Shown one piece after another: positions 1-6,161 of a stretch of DNA of 6,312 nucleotides. The notes under the pieces are model-generated. The model did no database searches. It was not told the origin of the DNA and saw only the letters and a program-made list of their open reading frames with translations. Source of the stretch: an uncultured Coriobacteriaceae bacterium (GTDB taxonomy: Bacteria; Actinomycetota; Coriobacteriia; Coriobacteriales; Atopobiaceae); assembly GCA_947367165.1 (NCBI GenBank), contig CANBCO010000024.1, positions 1-6,312 of the forward strand, written 5' to 3'. Made by a program: the position numbers and the translations under genes. Every line of letters begins with the position of its first letter. The stretch's first letter is position 1.

Positions 1-583
1 GCTCAGAACCAACCGTTGTAGTAACGCGGTGGCCACCCTCACCAAAATGTTGCAAAACGCGCTGCGCTTGCTCATCAATTGCATTCATAGAGCGGAGCAG
101 AGGCGTCTTTTTATCAAGTGCTTCTCCTGTGTAGGCAACAAAAGCTGTAGGAATACAGAGCACGCCATCTTTTAGAAAAGCAGGACTTGTTGGATCCCAA
201 GCGGTATATCCTCTTGCCTCAAACGTTGCTCTGAGACCGCCATTGGGAAAGCTCGAAGCGTCCGACTCACTTTGCACAAGCTCTTTTCCTGAAAACATCA
301 TAAGAGCTGTGCCATCTGAGAGCGGCATCAAAAAAGAGTCGTGTTTCTCGGATGTAAGGCCAGTAAGTGGCTGAAACCAGTGAGCATAATGCGTAGCTCC
401 GTGCTCTAGGGCCCAATCTTTCATGGCGTGCGCCACTTCATTTGCGATGTCTAAGTTAAGGGCTCCCCCTTCTTTTATGACAGCATGGAGTTCTTTATAC
501 GTTGGACGCGGTAAGCGCTGCTGCATTACCGCGTCTGTAAAAGCAAGTTTTCCAAATTCCTCAGAAACTTTATTTGATGGCAT
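1..583 (-). CDS. glnN: Glutamine synthetase type III, N-terminal 194 residues (partial, runs off left edge)
   Basis: Type III glutamine synthetase makes glutamine from glutamate, ammonia and ATP in the cytoplasm. The visible part begins [15 protein letters not shown]. It carries two conserved family segments, [11 protein letters not shown] (residues 65-75) and [19 protein letters not shown] (112-130), which are characteristic of GSIII and absent from type I and II enzymes. The frame is open to position 1 and ends in VGSE, just before the expected metal-binding EQEYF segment. Family members are about 700 residues, so roughly 500 residues lie outside the window. The ATG at 583 is preceded by AAGGA about four bases upstream. 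The gene follows the second DUF308 gene by 45 bases, with no terminator or clear promoter between them. An 8-bp inverted repeat overlaps the start and may affect translation. Family identity is very secure; the gene symbol rests on family only. Confidence 0.95.
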   Translation of the reverse strand, partial: MPSNKVSEEFGKLAFTDAVMQQRLPRPTYKELHAVIKEGGALNLDIANEVAHAMKDWALEHGATHYAHWFQPLTGLTSEKHDSFLMPLSDGTALMMFSGKELVQSESDASSFPNGGLRATFEARGYTAWDPTSPAFLKDGVLCIPTAFVAYTGEALDKKTPLLRSMNAIDEQAQRVLQHFGEGGHRVTTTVGSE

Positions 584-619
584 ACGTTCCTTTTCAATTG
601 CTTGTATCTCTGAACGTAT
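582..619 (-). promoter_or_regulatory. Inverted repeat / possible mRNA hairpin over the glnN start
   Basis: ATACGTTC at 582-589 and GAACGTAT at 612-619 (plus strand) are perfect 8-bp inverted repeats separated by 22 bases. In the minus-strand mRNA the downstream arm contains part of the Shine-Dalgarno sequence (AAGGA, 588-592) and the first two bases of the AUG (583-582). Folding would therefore bury the ribosome entry site. It could equally be a DNA operator. Only the repeat is observed; the function is inference. Confidence 0.35.
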
Positions 620-628
620 CCCATTTTA

Positions 629-1204
629 CTACATTCTGACACCTGCGATTATCTCGGTTACGCCATCAAAGATAAGAGCAAAGCCAAGCACAAAGATGAG
701 CACCTCAGTAAACCACCAGGGGGTGATGATAGAGGCTAGACCAAATAAAAGCGTGATGATTCCAAAGATAAGAAAGAGCAGCCAGCCATTTTGGCCTTCT
801 TTTTTAAACGAAATCGCCTCTGCAATATCTGCGCATCCGCTCAAGAAAACGAGCGCGCCCAAGAAAATTACTACAAATCCCCAAGATTTAAGTGGGAAGC
901 AAATTGCAAGAAGTCCAAGGAGCACCAAGATAACACCTAAAATAATATCAGTAATACTTCTGTTTTCTTTTGCAGCCACTCCATAGCCAACACACGTAAT
1001 GCAGCCAGCAATCATAAGGCCCCATCCAGTTAACGTAGAAAGAAATACTGCGTTATCAAGCTGGTTAAGGAGGATACCTTCTGCATCACTTTGTGGAGGA
1101 GTTCCTGCAAAGATGAGTACCCAAAGACCCAGCAAGAGCATGATGATACCAAACACAATGGCACTTGCCTTTGACCTTCTCATAAATGATTTTACGTCTG
1201 ACAT
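629..1204 (-). CDS. HdeD/DUF308-family six-helix membrane protein (second tandem copy)
   Basis: This is an integral membrane protein of 191 residues in the DUF308 family, whose named member is E. coli HdeD, an acid-resistance membrane protein. Its role here is not known. Six hydrophobic segments are visible, at roughly 14-33, 53-74, 85-103, 107-130, 140-160 and 164-186, with short polar loops and a basic N-terminus (RRSK). The C-terminal stretch ALIFDGVTEIIAG is nearly identical to that of the gene just upstream. Together with the shared N-terminal SKA-AI-FG pattern, this marks a tandem duplication. It differs from its partner by a longer first loop (about residues 34-52, with TPPQSDAEG), which adds some 16 residues. 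The ATG at 1204 is preceded by AAGGA with a 5-base spacer. It lies 31 bases after its paralogue, probably in the same transcript. Family assignment is good; function is open. Confidence 0.88.
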   Translation of the reverse strand: MSDVKSFMRRSKASAIVFGIIMLLLGLWVLIFAGTPPQSDAEGILLNQLDNAVFLSTLTGWGLMIAGCITCVGYGVAAKENRSITDIILGVILVLLGLLAICFPLKSWGFVVIFLGALVFLSGCADIAEAISFKKEGQNGWLLFLIFGIITLLFGLASIITPWWFTEVLIFVLGFALIFDGVTEIIAGVRM

Positions 1205-1235
1205 ATCTATCCTTTCCTCTTGTTTTTTTTACTTG

Positions 1236-1763
1236 CTACAAGGTCGCGCCCACTATAATTTCTGTGACACCATCAAAGATGAGAGCGATTCCTATCAGTA
1301 TGATAATGGCCGATCCAGCGACCAGCGGAGAGACAAACGCCGCTATACCAAAAAGAGTAGTTAAGATGCCTAATGCCAAGAAAAGACCCCATCTTTGTCC
1401 CCCTAACTTATTCATCTGTATCGCATCATAGATATCTGCAAGACCAGTAATGAAAATGAAAACACCTATGCATGCCATGATAAATATTTGAGCACTTGTT
1501 GGTTGGAATAAAAAGATAAGACCAAGCACCACGCCTACAATGCCTAAAATTAAATCAAGGGTTGGCTTTTCTCCCTTAGAAGTGAAATAATTAATGATTG
1601 CAATCGCGCCTGCCACTAAAAAGGCAATGCCTACAATCCAGGTAATGAAATTCAAGCTAAAATCTGGAGCAAAACAAAAAATAAGCCCCAAAATGGCAAG
1701 TATTACTCCAAAAAAAATCGCTCCTGCCTTTGACTTCCTCCACTGCTTCATGTCAACCACCAT
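1236..1763 (-). CDS. HdeD/DUF308-family six-helix membrane protein (first tandem copy)
   Basis: This 175-residue membrane protein has six hydrophobic segments at about 13-32, 37-60, 69-88, 91-113, 125-145 and 149-170. It is built from three related helical hairpins: a GxxxxxxGL pattern followed by a proline recurs at G19/G26/P33, G74/G81/P88 and G132/G139/P146, a period of 55-58 residues, as expected for DUF308. HdeD of E. coli protects against acid in dense cultures; no such role can be shown here. The exact start is uncertain. AAAGGAG lies only 3 bases before the ATG at 1763, 6 bases before an in-frame GTG at 1760, and 15 before an ATG at 1751 (MKQWRKSK). The choice changes only four residues and not the membrane core. 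It follows the nucleosidase gene by 58 bases that hold a possible promoter, and precedes its paralogue by 31 bases. Confidence 0.88.
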   Translation of the reverse strand: MVVDMKQWRKSKAGAIFFGVILAILGLIFCFAPDFSLNFITWIVGIAFLVAGAIAIINYFTSKGEKPTLDLILGIVGVVLGLIFLFQPTSAQIFIMACIGVFIFITGLADIYDAIQMNKLGGQRWGLFLALGILTTLFGIAAFVSPLVAGSAIIILIGIALIFDGVTEIIVGATL

Positions 1764-1790
1764 ATACTCCTTTGTTTTGGCTACACTATC

Positions 1791-1819
1791 TCTATACCCA
1801 TTTTTTCTTTTTAGAACAA
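1791..1819 (-). promoter_or_regulatory. Possible sigma-70-type promoter for the DUF308 pair
   Basis: On the minus strand, TTGTTC (1819-1814) and TATAGA (1796-1791) are separated by 17 bases. The spacer is A-rich. The -35 matches the consensus TTGACA at three positions and the -10 matches TATAAT at four. It sits directly after the nucleosidase stop codon and about 30 bases before the first DUF308 start. It is a weak match in AT-rich DNA and could be chance. Confidence 0.3.
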
Positions 1820-1821
1820 GG

Positions 1822-2523
1822 TTATGACATCTTCAATTTTGGAAGCGCGTGTATTACTAGATGTGCCATACGAGCTGCGGCTTCTTTTTCAAACTTTTCA
1901 TACTCTACAGCCCCTCCCTCTTTTCCTGTATCGCTAATAGCGCGCAAAACACAGCAAGGTATTTTGTTTAGATACGCTACTTCTCCAAGAGAAGCTCCTT
2001 CCATTTCTGCAACCAGAGCGTCAAAACGTTTCTTAATTAAAGCGCGCTGCTCCGGCGTATTTATAAATTGGTCTCCAGAGGCAATGCGGCCTGCATAGAC
2101 AGAGATGTCTTTTGCTTCTTTTGCTAGCTCAGACTCCAAAATTGCATTTATACTGTGATCTACTTCAAAATGCGGAGGAAAACCTGGGAGCTTTCCTGGT
2201 ATTTCTCCTAATGCTGTCACGTCAACGTCATGTTGAACCAAATCTGTTGCAACCACCACGTCTCCCACTTCAAGCTTTTCGTCAAGCCCTCCTCCAACAC
2301 CAGTGTTAATCAAAAGGTCTGGCGAGAACCTATCAATGAGCGCTTGGGCAGTAGCTGCCATGGCCACTTTTCCAATACCAGAGCGCACTACCACGCACTC
2401 AACGCCTGATATGGTTCCTTCAAAAAAAGTTGCAGGTCCTGCCTGGGTGGTTTTCTCGGATTGCAAAGCGTCTTTTAAAAGGGAAACTTCACTTTCCATA
2501 GCACCTATAATGCCAACTTTCAT
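1822..2523 (-). CDS. mtnN: 5'-methylthioadenosine/S-adenosylhomocysteine nucleosidase
   Basis: This cytoplasmic enzyme of 233 residues cleaves adenine from 5'-methylthioadenosine, S-adenosylhomocysteine and 5'-deoxyadenosine. It thereby clears by-products of S-adenosylmethionine use and feeds methionine recycling and the LuxS/AI-2 route. The N-terminus MKVGIIGAMESEV is typical of the family. The residues corresponding to the known E. coli catalytic set are present: Glu12, Glu175 in the segment AEMEGAS (171-178 region) and Asp198 in RAISDTG. The conserved ASGDQFI purine-binding segment is at 148-154. Length matches E. coli MtnN (about 232 residues), so it is complete. AGGAG lies 5 bases before the ATG at 2523. 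It begins 10 bases after the transporter ATPase stop, so it is probably co-transcribed and possibly translationally coupled. Also known as pfs or mtn. Confidence 0.97.
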   Translation of the reverse strand: MKVGIIGAMESEVSLLKDALQSEKTTQAGPATFFEGTISGVECVVVRSGIGKVAMAATAQALIDRFSPDLLINTGVGGGLDEKLEVGDVVVATDLVQHDVDVTALGEIPGKLPGFPPHFEVDHSINAILESELAKEAKDISVYAGRIASGDQFINTPEQRALIKKRFDALVAEMEGASLGEVAYLNKIPCCVLRAISDTGKEGGAVEYEKFEKEAAARMAHLVIHALPKLKMS

Positions 2524-2533
2524 TTCTTCTCCT

Positions 2534-3298
2534 TTATCTGGTCAATATGGCTCGTATTTCTTTTTTTATTAAGAACGCTTCTTCGCTCATGCTAAACGAA
2601 GCGCGCGATTGCCCATGCCTGTTAATGGTAAACGGAGCCAACAGATGTGAAGGTTCCCCCTGCATAGGATCTCCTTGTAAGATATAGATGTCATTTGCTA
2701 GAAGCAGTGCTTCGTCAATATCGTGAGTGATAACGAGCGCAGATAAACCATGAGTTTGTACGACTTCTAAAAACCACTCTTGCATACTTGTGCGCGTAAT
2801 GGCATCGAGCGCGCTAAAGGGCTCATCGGCCAGTAGAATCTGAGCCTTTGCCAAATACGTTCTTACAAGAGCCACTCTTTGGCGCATTCCCCCAGATAAC
2901 TCATGTGGATAGAGCTTTTCTGTACCGGCAAGCCCAAACTCAGAAAGCGCTTTACGTGCGCAGGCTCTTGCCTCGGCTTTTGGCATATGCGCAAGTTGCA
3001 AAGCCAAACTGGCATTGTCTTCTATGGTTTTAGTGGGAAGCAACAGGTCATCTTGAAGCATATAGCCCACATCTCCAGCTGCCTGAATGCTTCCAGATAA
3101 AGGCTTACTTAAACCCGCAAGCGCATGAAACAAGGTAGTTTTTCCACTTCCGCTTTTTCCGAGAATACAAGCAATACTTCCTTGAACAAGCGTAAGGCTA
3201 GCGTCTTCGATCACCACTAAATCTTCCCAGTTGAGCGTAACGTGAGAAGCGCTTAATGCCAGCAGGTTTTTCTTTTGTGCAGTATTCTCACTAGTCAT
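2534..3298 (-). CDS. thiZ: ABC transporter ATP-binding protein, ThiZ/SsuB/TauB type
   Basis: This is the ATPase that powers the importer encoded by the two preceding genes; it works as a dimer on the cytoplasmic face. All nucleotide-binding motifs are intact in the 254-residue protein: Walker A GKSGSGKT (47-54), Q-loop Q82, signature LSGGM (134-138), Walker B ILLADEP (154-160), D-loop SALD (162-165) and the switch histidine H192. The frame extends upstream to an ATG at 3361, but that would lie inside the lipoprotein gene. The ATG at 3298 overlaps the preceding stop by 8 bases and yields a normal-length N-terminus. No strong Shine-Dalgarno sequence is visible before 3298, so translation probably depends on coupling with the upstream gene. 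The stop is followed after 10 bases by the nucleosidase gene. The thiZ symbol is inferred from the partner binding protein; the ATPase alone could serve any taurine, sulfonate, nitrate or pyrimidine importer of this family. Confidence 0.92.
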   Translation of the reverse strand: MTSENTAQKKNLLALSASHVTLNWEDLVVIEDASLTLVQGSIACILGKSGSGKTTLFHALAGLSKPLSGSIQAAGDVGYMLQDDLLLPTKTIEDNASLALQLAHMPKAEARACARKALSEFGLAGTEKLYPHELSGGMRQRVALVRTYLAKAQILLADEPFSALDAITRTSMQEWFLEVVQTHGLSALVITHDIDEALLLANDIYILQGDPMQGEPSHLLAPFTINRHGQSRASFSMSEEAFLIKKEIRAILTR

Positions 3299-4286
3299 CA
3301 AGGTACTCGTTTGTAAAAGCAGTTGAAAGTGGGATGGGTTTCTCGGTAAGGTTATGCGCATTCATCCAGGTATAAAACGTGTTCCAGCGCTCCTTATCAA
3401 AGACGCCCCACGCGCGAGCATCACCTTGAAAACGAGGTGCCAGGTAGCGTGCACTTGTATAGACAAGCTCACTATCAAGCTCTGGCACTTCTTCAAGTAA
3501 CAACTTGGCAGCTTCTTCATCGTGGTCACGTGCATAGGTATAGCCCCTTCTGGTTGCTTGTAAAAACGCGCGTGCGAGCTCTGGGGAGTTTTCTAAGTAG
3601 CTATTGTTTGCAATAATAACGGGCGTATAGTAGTCAAATGCGCTGTTTTGCTCGGCAATGGAAAAGTAGTTTACAGGATAGTCTTGCACATGCGCATTTT
3701 GTAAGGCCCAACCGGCAAATACCCAGACAGAATCAAACAAATCAGCTTGTAAGCCGCTTACCTCATCTGTTGTATTAGCAGAAACGAGCTGAATGGTGTT
3801 AAAGTCTCCCCCATCATCGTTTACAAGCTCTCTTATAATGGCTTGCTCGGTTTTTACATCAAGCGTTCCGTAACGCGTATTGTCCATGTCTTTTGGTCGC
3901 GTTATGTGCTTTGCCAAAGGGCTCATGATGCCTGAGGTATTATTTTGAATAATGGCTGCTACTGCAGTAACTGGAAGTGGCGAGTCTGAGCCTAAATACG
4001 ATGCCATCCAGTCTTGAAAGCTGATGCCAAACTGCGCTTGACCATTTGCTACCATAGCGTCTGCTCCGCCATCGGGAGGTTGCACAAAGGTAACATCCAC
4101 GCCGGCTTCTCTATAGTAGCCAAGCTTTTTAGCCACGTAGAGGCCAAGGTGATTTGTATTGGGTGTGTAATCAAGGCAAAACGTAATGTTAGCTGCTTCA
4201 CTCGCCTTTTCTTCACACCCCGAAAGCGCACCTAAAGCAACAAAGGCAGATGAACCTGCTAAAAATGTTTTTCTGGAAATGTCCAC
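3291..4286 (-). CDS. thiY: NMT1/THI5-like substrate-binding lipoprotein, ThiY type
   Basis: This extracellular binding protein of an ABC importer probably captures a thiamine pyrimidine precursor (N-formyl-4-amino-5-aminomethyl-2-methylpyrimidine or HMP). The family-defining segment LDYTPNTNH lies at residues 38-46, followed by GLYVAKKLGYY, and QNNTSG at 114-119 also matches ThiY proteins. The N-terminus has SRKTFLAG, a hydrophobic run and a lipobox ALSGC, with the lipid-modified cysteine at residue 24. The start is placed at GTG 4286, 331 residues: AAAGGG lies 8 bases upstream and the GTG falls one base after the permease stop. The longer frame from ATG 4334 would overlap the permease by 47 bases and give an awkward signal peptide. 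The RK pair before the hydrophobic run resembles a twin-arginine export motif, but ordinary Sec export is possible. Substrate is inferred from family; related proteins may bind riboflavin or sulfonates. Confidence 0.9.
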   Translation of the reverse strand: MDISRKTFLAGSSAFVALGALSGCEEKASEAANITFCLDYTPNTNHLGLYVAKKLGYYREAGVDVTFVQPPDGGADAMVANGQAQFGISFQDWMASYLGSDSPLPVTAVAAIIQNNTSGIMSPLAKHITRPKDMDNTRYGTLDVKTEQAIIRELVNDDGGDFNTIQLVSANTTDEVSGLQADLFDSVWVFAGWALQNAHVQDYPVNYFSIAEQNSAFDYYTPVIIANNSYLENSPELARAFLQATRRGYTYARDHDEEAAKLLLEEVPELDSELVYTSARYLAPRFQGDARAWGVFDKERWNTFYTWMNAHNLTEKPIPLSTAFTNEYLDD

Positions 4287-4287
4287 G

Positions 4288-5049
4288 CTACACACCCTTT
4301 CTCTTGTGCTTCCAAGGAGACGTAACGTACTCAATCAAACGAACTGCCTCCATAAGTGCTATTGATAAAAGCGAAATCACTATAATGACCGCAAACATGT
4401 CGGCATAAGCAAAGCTTTTTCTCATGCGCTCCATCGCAACGCCAAGGCCTTGCATGCCTCCCAGCCACTCAGCAATTACCGCACCCACTACCGCATAGGT
4501 TACACTCATCCTTAAACCCGAGAAAAACGCTGCTCTGGCAGCTGGAAGCTTAACCCATATAAGAATTTGGACGCGCGAGGCTCCTAACGTTTTCATGAGG
4601 TCAATTTGCTCGAGCTTAACTGAGTCAAAGCCAGATAAAAGCGAAATTGAAATAGGAAAAAACGTCGTAAGGGCAACGAGTACGATCTTTGGAAGCATAG
4701 CATACCCCAGCCAAAGTACCAGCAAAGGAGCGATGGCTACCGTTGGAATCGTTTGGCTGACCGTGAGAAGCGGTGAAAAAGCACGTTTTATGATACGCAC
4801 CTCATCCATCACAATGGCAAGGACGCTTCCAACCGCAATTCCTATTACCAGACCTAAAAGCGCTTCAATAAGTGTAGTTAACGTATGAGGAACAAGCATG
4901 GGCAAGTCTTTTATGAGTGCCTCACCTACTCGAACGGGCGTTGGAACCATATAAGCCGGAAAAACGCCGCACGAAGAAAACAGCTGCCAGAGAGCCAAAA
5001 AGCCAAGAAAAACAAGAAGTGCAGGCCAATTAATGTGCGTTTTACTCAT
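4288..5049 (-). CDS. thiX: ABC transporter permease, ThiX/SsuC/TauC type
   Basis: This inner-membrane subunit forms the import channel for the ligand delivered by the downstream lipoprotein. The 253-residue protein has about six hydrophobic segments (approximately 9-27, 56-80, 100-118, 121-140, 182-198 and 214-236). It has a clear EAA-type coupling loop at about 147-172, EQIDLMKTLGAS followed by the terminal LP, which contacts the ATPase. EWLGGMQGLG at 194-203 is common in the nitrate/taurine/sulfonate permease group. The ATG at 5049 overlaps the upstream stop by one base (TAATG), with AGGA six bases before it, indicating translational coupling to the DUF2304 gene. Its own stop at 4288 is one base before the lipoprotein GTG. 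Permease identity is secure. The thiamine-precursor assignment comes only from the neighbouring binding protein. Confidence 0.92.
   Translation of the reverse strand: MSKTHINWPALLVFLGFLALWQLFSSCGVFPAYMVPTPVRVGEALIKDLPMLVPHTLTTLIEALLGLVIGIAVGSVLAIVMDEVRIIKRAFSPLLTVSQTIPTVAIAPLLVLWLGYAMLPKIVLVALTTFFPISISLLSGFDSVKLEQIDLMKTLGASRVQILIWVKLPAARAAFFSGLRMSVTYAVVGAVIAEWLGGMQGLGVAMERMRKSFAYADMFAVIIVISLLSIALMEAVRLIEYVTSPWKHKRKGV
4295..4301 (-). promoter_or_regulatory. Ribosome binding site deciding the lipoprotein start
   Basis: GAAAGGG on the minus strand, inside the last codons of the permease gene, is 8 bases upstream of GTG 4286. It is only one base from the other in-frame GTG (4293) and lies downstream of ATG 4334, so it supports GTG 4286 as the start. 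Confidence 0.6.
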
Positions 5050-5435
5050 TACACATCCTGTGGATGTTTGCTAGAACGTGAGCTAGTTTCTTGATTACAG
5101 CAATTGCTTTTACGTATCACATCTGAAGAAAGGGCGGTATGCTCGGCTAAGTCTGCAAGACGCGTCCTTAACTGTACAAGCTCTACAGATTGTGCAAGTT
5201 GGTGATAGAGCAAAAGCGCAATAATAAGGACAAGAATAAGGTTTACCGGAGACTGCATTTGTGTGATATCAGAAAGCCAGGAAACAAAATCTGGAAAAAG
5301 AGCAAAGATTAAAAGCAATACTGAAAAGAAGAACCAAAAAATAGCATCGCTTGTTTGGAGTTTGTGATGGCGAATCTTTAGCACAACATACACAAGGGTA
5401 AGTATAGCTGCTGCAATAATGATATAAAAATACAT
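5049..5435 (-). CDS. DUF2304 family small membrane protein
   Basis: This 128-residue protein has three hydrophobic segments (about 4-20, 31-47 and 64-79). A polar C-terminal tail of nearly 50 residues begins with a short possible coiled coil, VELVQLRTRLADLAEH (84-99), and ends in a Ser/Lys-rich stretch with a Cys pair at 112-113. The DUF2304 family has no established biochemical role. From general knowledge, members are often encoded next to family 2 glycosyltransferases in cell-envelope loci, as here. The start is ATG 5435, with AAGGAG 5 bases before it and the glycosyltransferase stop 2 bases upstream. The frame extends eight codons further, into the glycosyltransferase gene, but without support. 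Its stop overlaps the permease ATG by one base. The partnership with the glycosyltransferase, perhaps in membrane handling of lipid-linked sugars, is inference. Confidence 0.85.
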   Translation of the reverse strand: MYFYIIIAAAILTLVYVVLKIRHHKLQTSDAIFWFFFSVLLLIFALFPDFVSWLSDITQMQSPVNLILVLIIALLLYHQLAQSVELVQLRTRLADLAEHTALSSDVIRKSNCCNQETSSRSSKHPQDV

Positions 5436-5437
5436 CC

Positions 5438-6157
5438 CTACTCCTTTTTTTGAAACCACTGCACAAAGAGGATTGAAACGCCTACCCTCAGCATATAGGC
5501 GATGGACCTTTTAATAGTAAGGTAGCTCTCCCCTGTCTCACGTTCGCGCATATCTACCTGGGTTTCACACACCTTGGCACCACTTCTCATGAGGAGCACA
5601 ATAGAGTCGGGCTCTGGTGTGAGATCTTGAAAACGAGCCATGCGGTCGATACTTTTTTTGTTATACAGTCGCATGCCACTTGTGGGATCTTTTATGGTTT
5701 TACCAGTAGTAATTTTTATCATGGCAGAAATAAATGCAGATCCAAGCATACGAGCCGAGAAGGGCTTTTTTTTCTCGGCAAAGCGCGAGCCAATTACAAT
5801 GTCAGCCTTTGTTTTCTCTGAAGTCTCTAAGAGCTTGTCTATAAAGGCGGGCACATGCTGGCCGTCCCCATCAATCTGAACAACATAATCGTAGTCGTGG
5901 TTTTTTGCATAGAGCACACCGGTTCTAAAAGCACCATCTAGACCTAAGTTACACGGCAACGCAAGATGAGGAATGCCTTCTTGGCATAATATGTGCTCGG
6001 TTTCATCGCTTGAGCCGTCGTTAATAAACAGATAATCAGTAGTAAGTGCGGTATCTGCAAGTTCTTGGGCAAGAGCGACAACGCTGTCTTGCTCGTTAAA
6101 GCAAGGAATCACCGCTAAAACGCGCGGGATCGTTTTTTGTTGGCTCGTCTTGGTCAT
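5438..6157 (-). CDS. Glycosyltransferase family 2 (dolichol-phosphate mannosyltransferase-like)
   Basis: This 239-residue enzyme has a GT-A fold and probably transfers a sugar from a nucleotide-sugar donor to a lipid carrier or cell-surface glycan on the cytoplasmic face of the membrane. Visible motifs are VIPCFNEQ (16-23), INDGSSDET (45-53), the metal-binding IDGDGQH (95-101), IGSRF (122-126) and DPTSGMR (157-163). This set is typical of DPM1/polyprenyl-phosphate glycosyltransferases. It lacks the C-terminal transmembrane domains found in larger relatives, ending soon after a moderately hydrophobic stretch (about 218-234, preceded by KRS). The start is ATG 6157, 4 bases after the preceding stop, with only a weak AGAAG nearby. 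The longer frame to 6274 overlaps the upstream gene and lacks homology-like sequence. It is followed after 2 bases by DUF2304. Exact donor and acceptor cannot be read from sequence. Confidence 0.92.
   Translation of the reverse strand: MTKTSQQKTIPRVLAVIPCFNEQDSVVALAQELADTALTTDYLFINDGSSDETEHILCQEGIPHLALPCNLGLDGAFRTGVLYAKNHDYDYVVQIDGDGQHVPAFIDKLLETSEKTKADIVIGSRFAEKKKPFSARMLGSAFISAMIKITTGKTIKDPTSGMRLYNKKSIDRMARFQDLTPEPDSIVLLMRSGAKVCETQVDMRERETGESYLTIKRSIAYMLRVGVSILFVQWFQKKE
5441..5446 (-). promoter_or_regulatory. Strong ribosome binding site deciding the DUF2304 start
   Basis: AAGGAG spans the last codons of the glycosyltransferase gene, with a 5-base spacer to ATG 5435. The spacer contains the glycosyltransferase TAG. 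This places the DUF2304 start at 5435 rather than at the upstream in-frame ATG 5459. Confidence 0.7.
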
Positions 6158-6161
6158 ACTT

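Noticed and set aside
584..628. Possible terminator or promoter in the gap before the glutamine synthetase gene
   Set aside because: The inverted repeat has a long loop and no following T-run, so it is not an intrinsic terminator. No -35/-10 pair with proper spacing is convincing there.
423..986. Plus-strand open frame of 187 codons
   Set aside because: It lies antisense across the glutamine synthetase and DUF308 genes, both with strong family features. Its translation is Ser/Lys/Pro-rich without recognisable motifs, as expected of a shadow frame.
3299..3361. Longer ATPase N-terminus beginning at ATG 3361
   Set aside because: The extra 21 residues lie wholly within the lipoprotein gene in another frame and do not look like an ABC ATPase N-terminus; ATG 3298 gives the usual stop/start overlap.
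5269..5466. Minus-strand 65-codon frame rich in Cys, Phe and Tyr
   Set aside because: It overlaps the DUF2304 gene in another frame, has no ribosome binding site and no recognisable feature.
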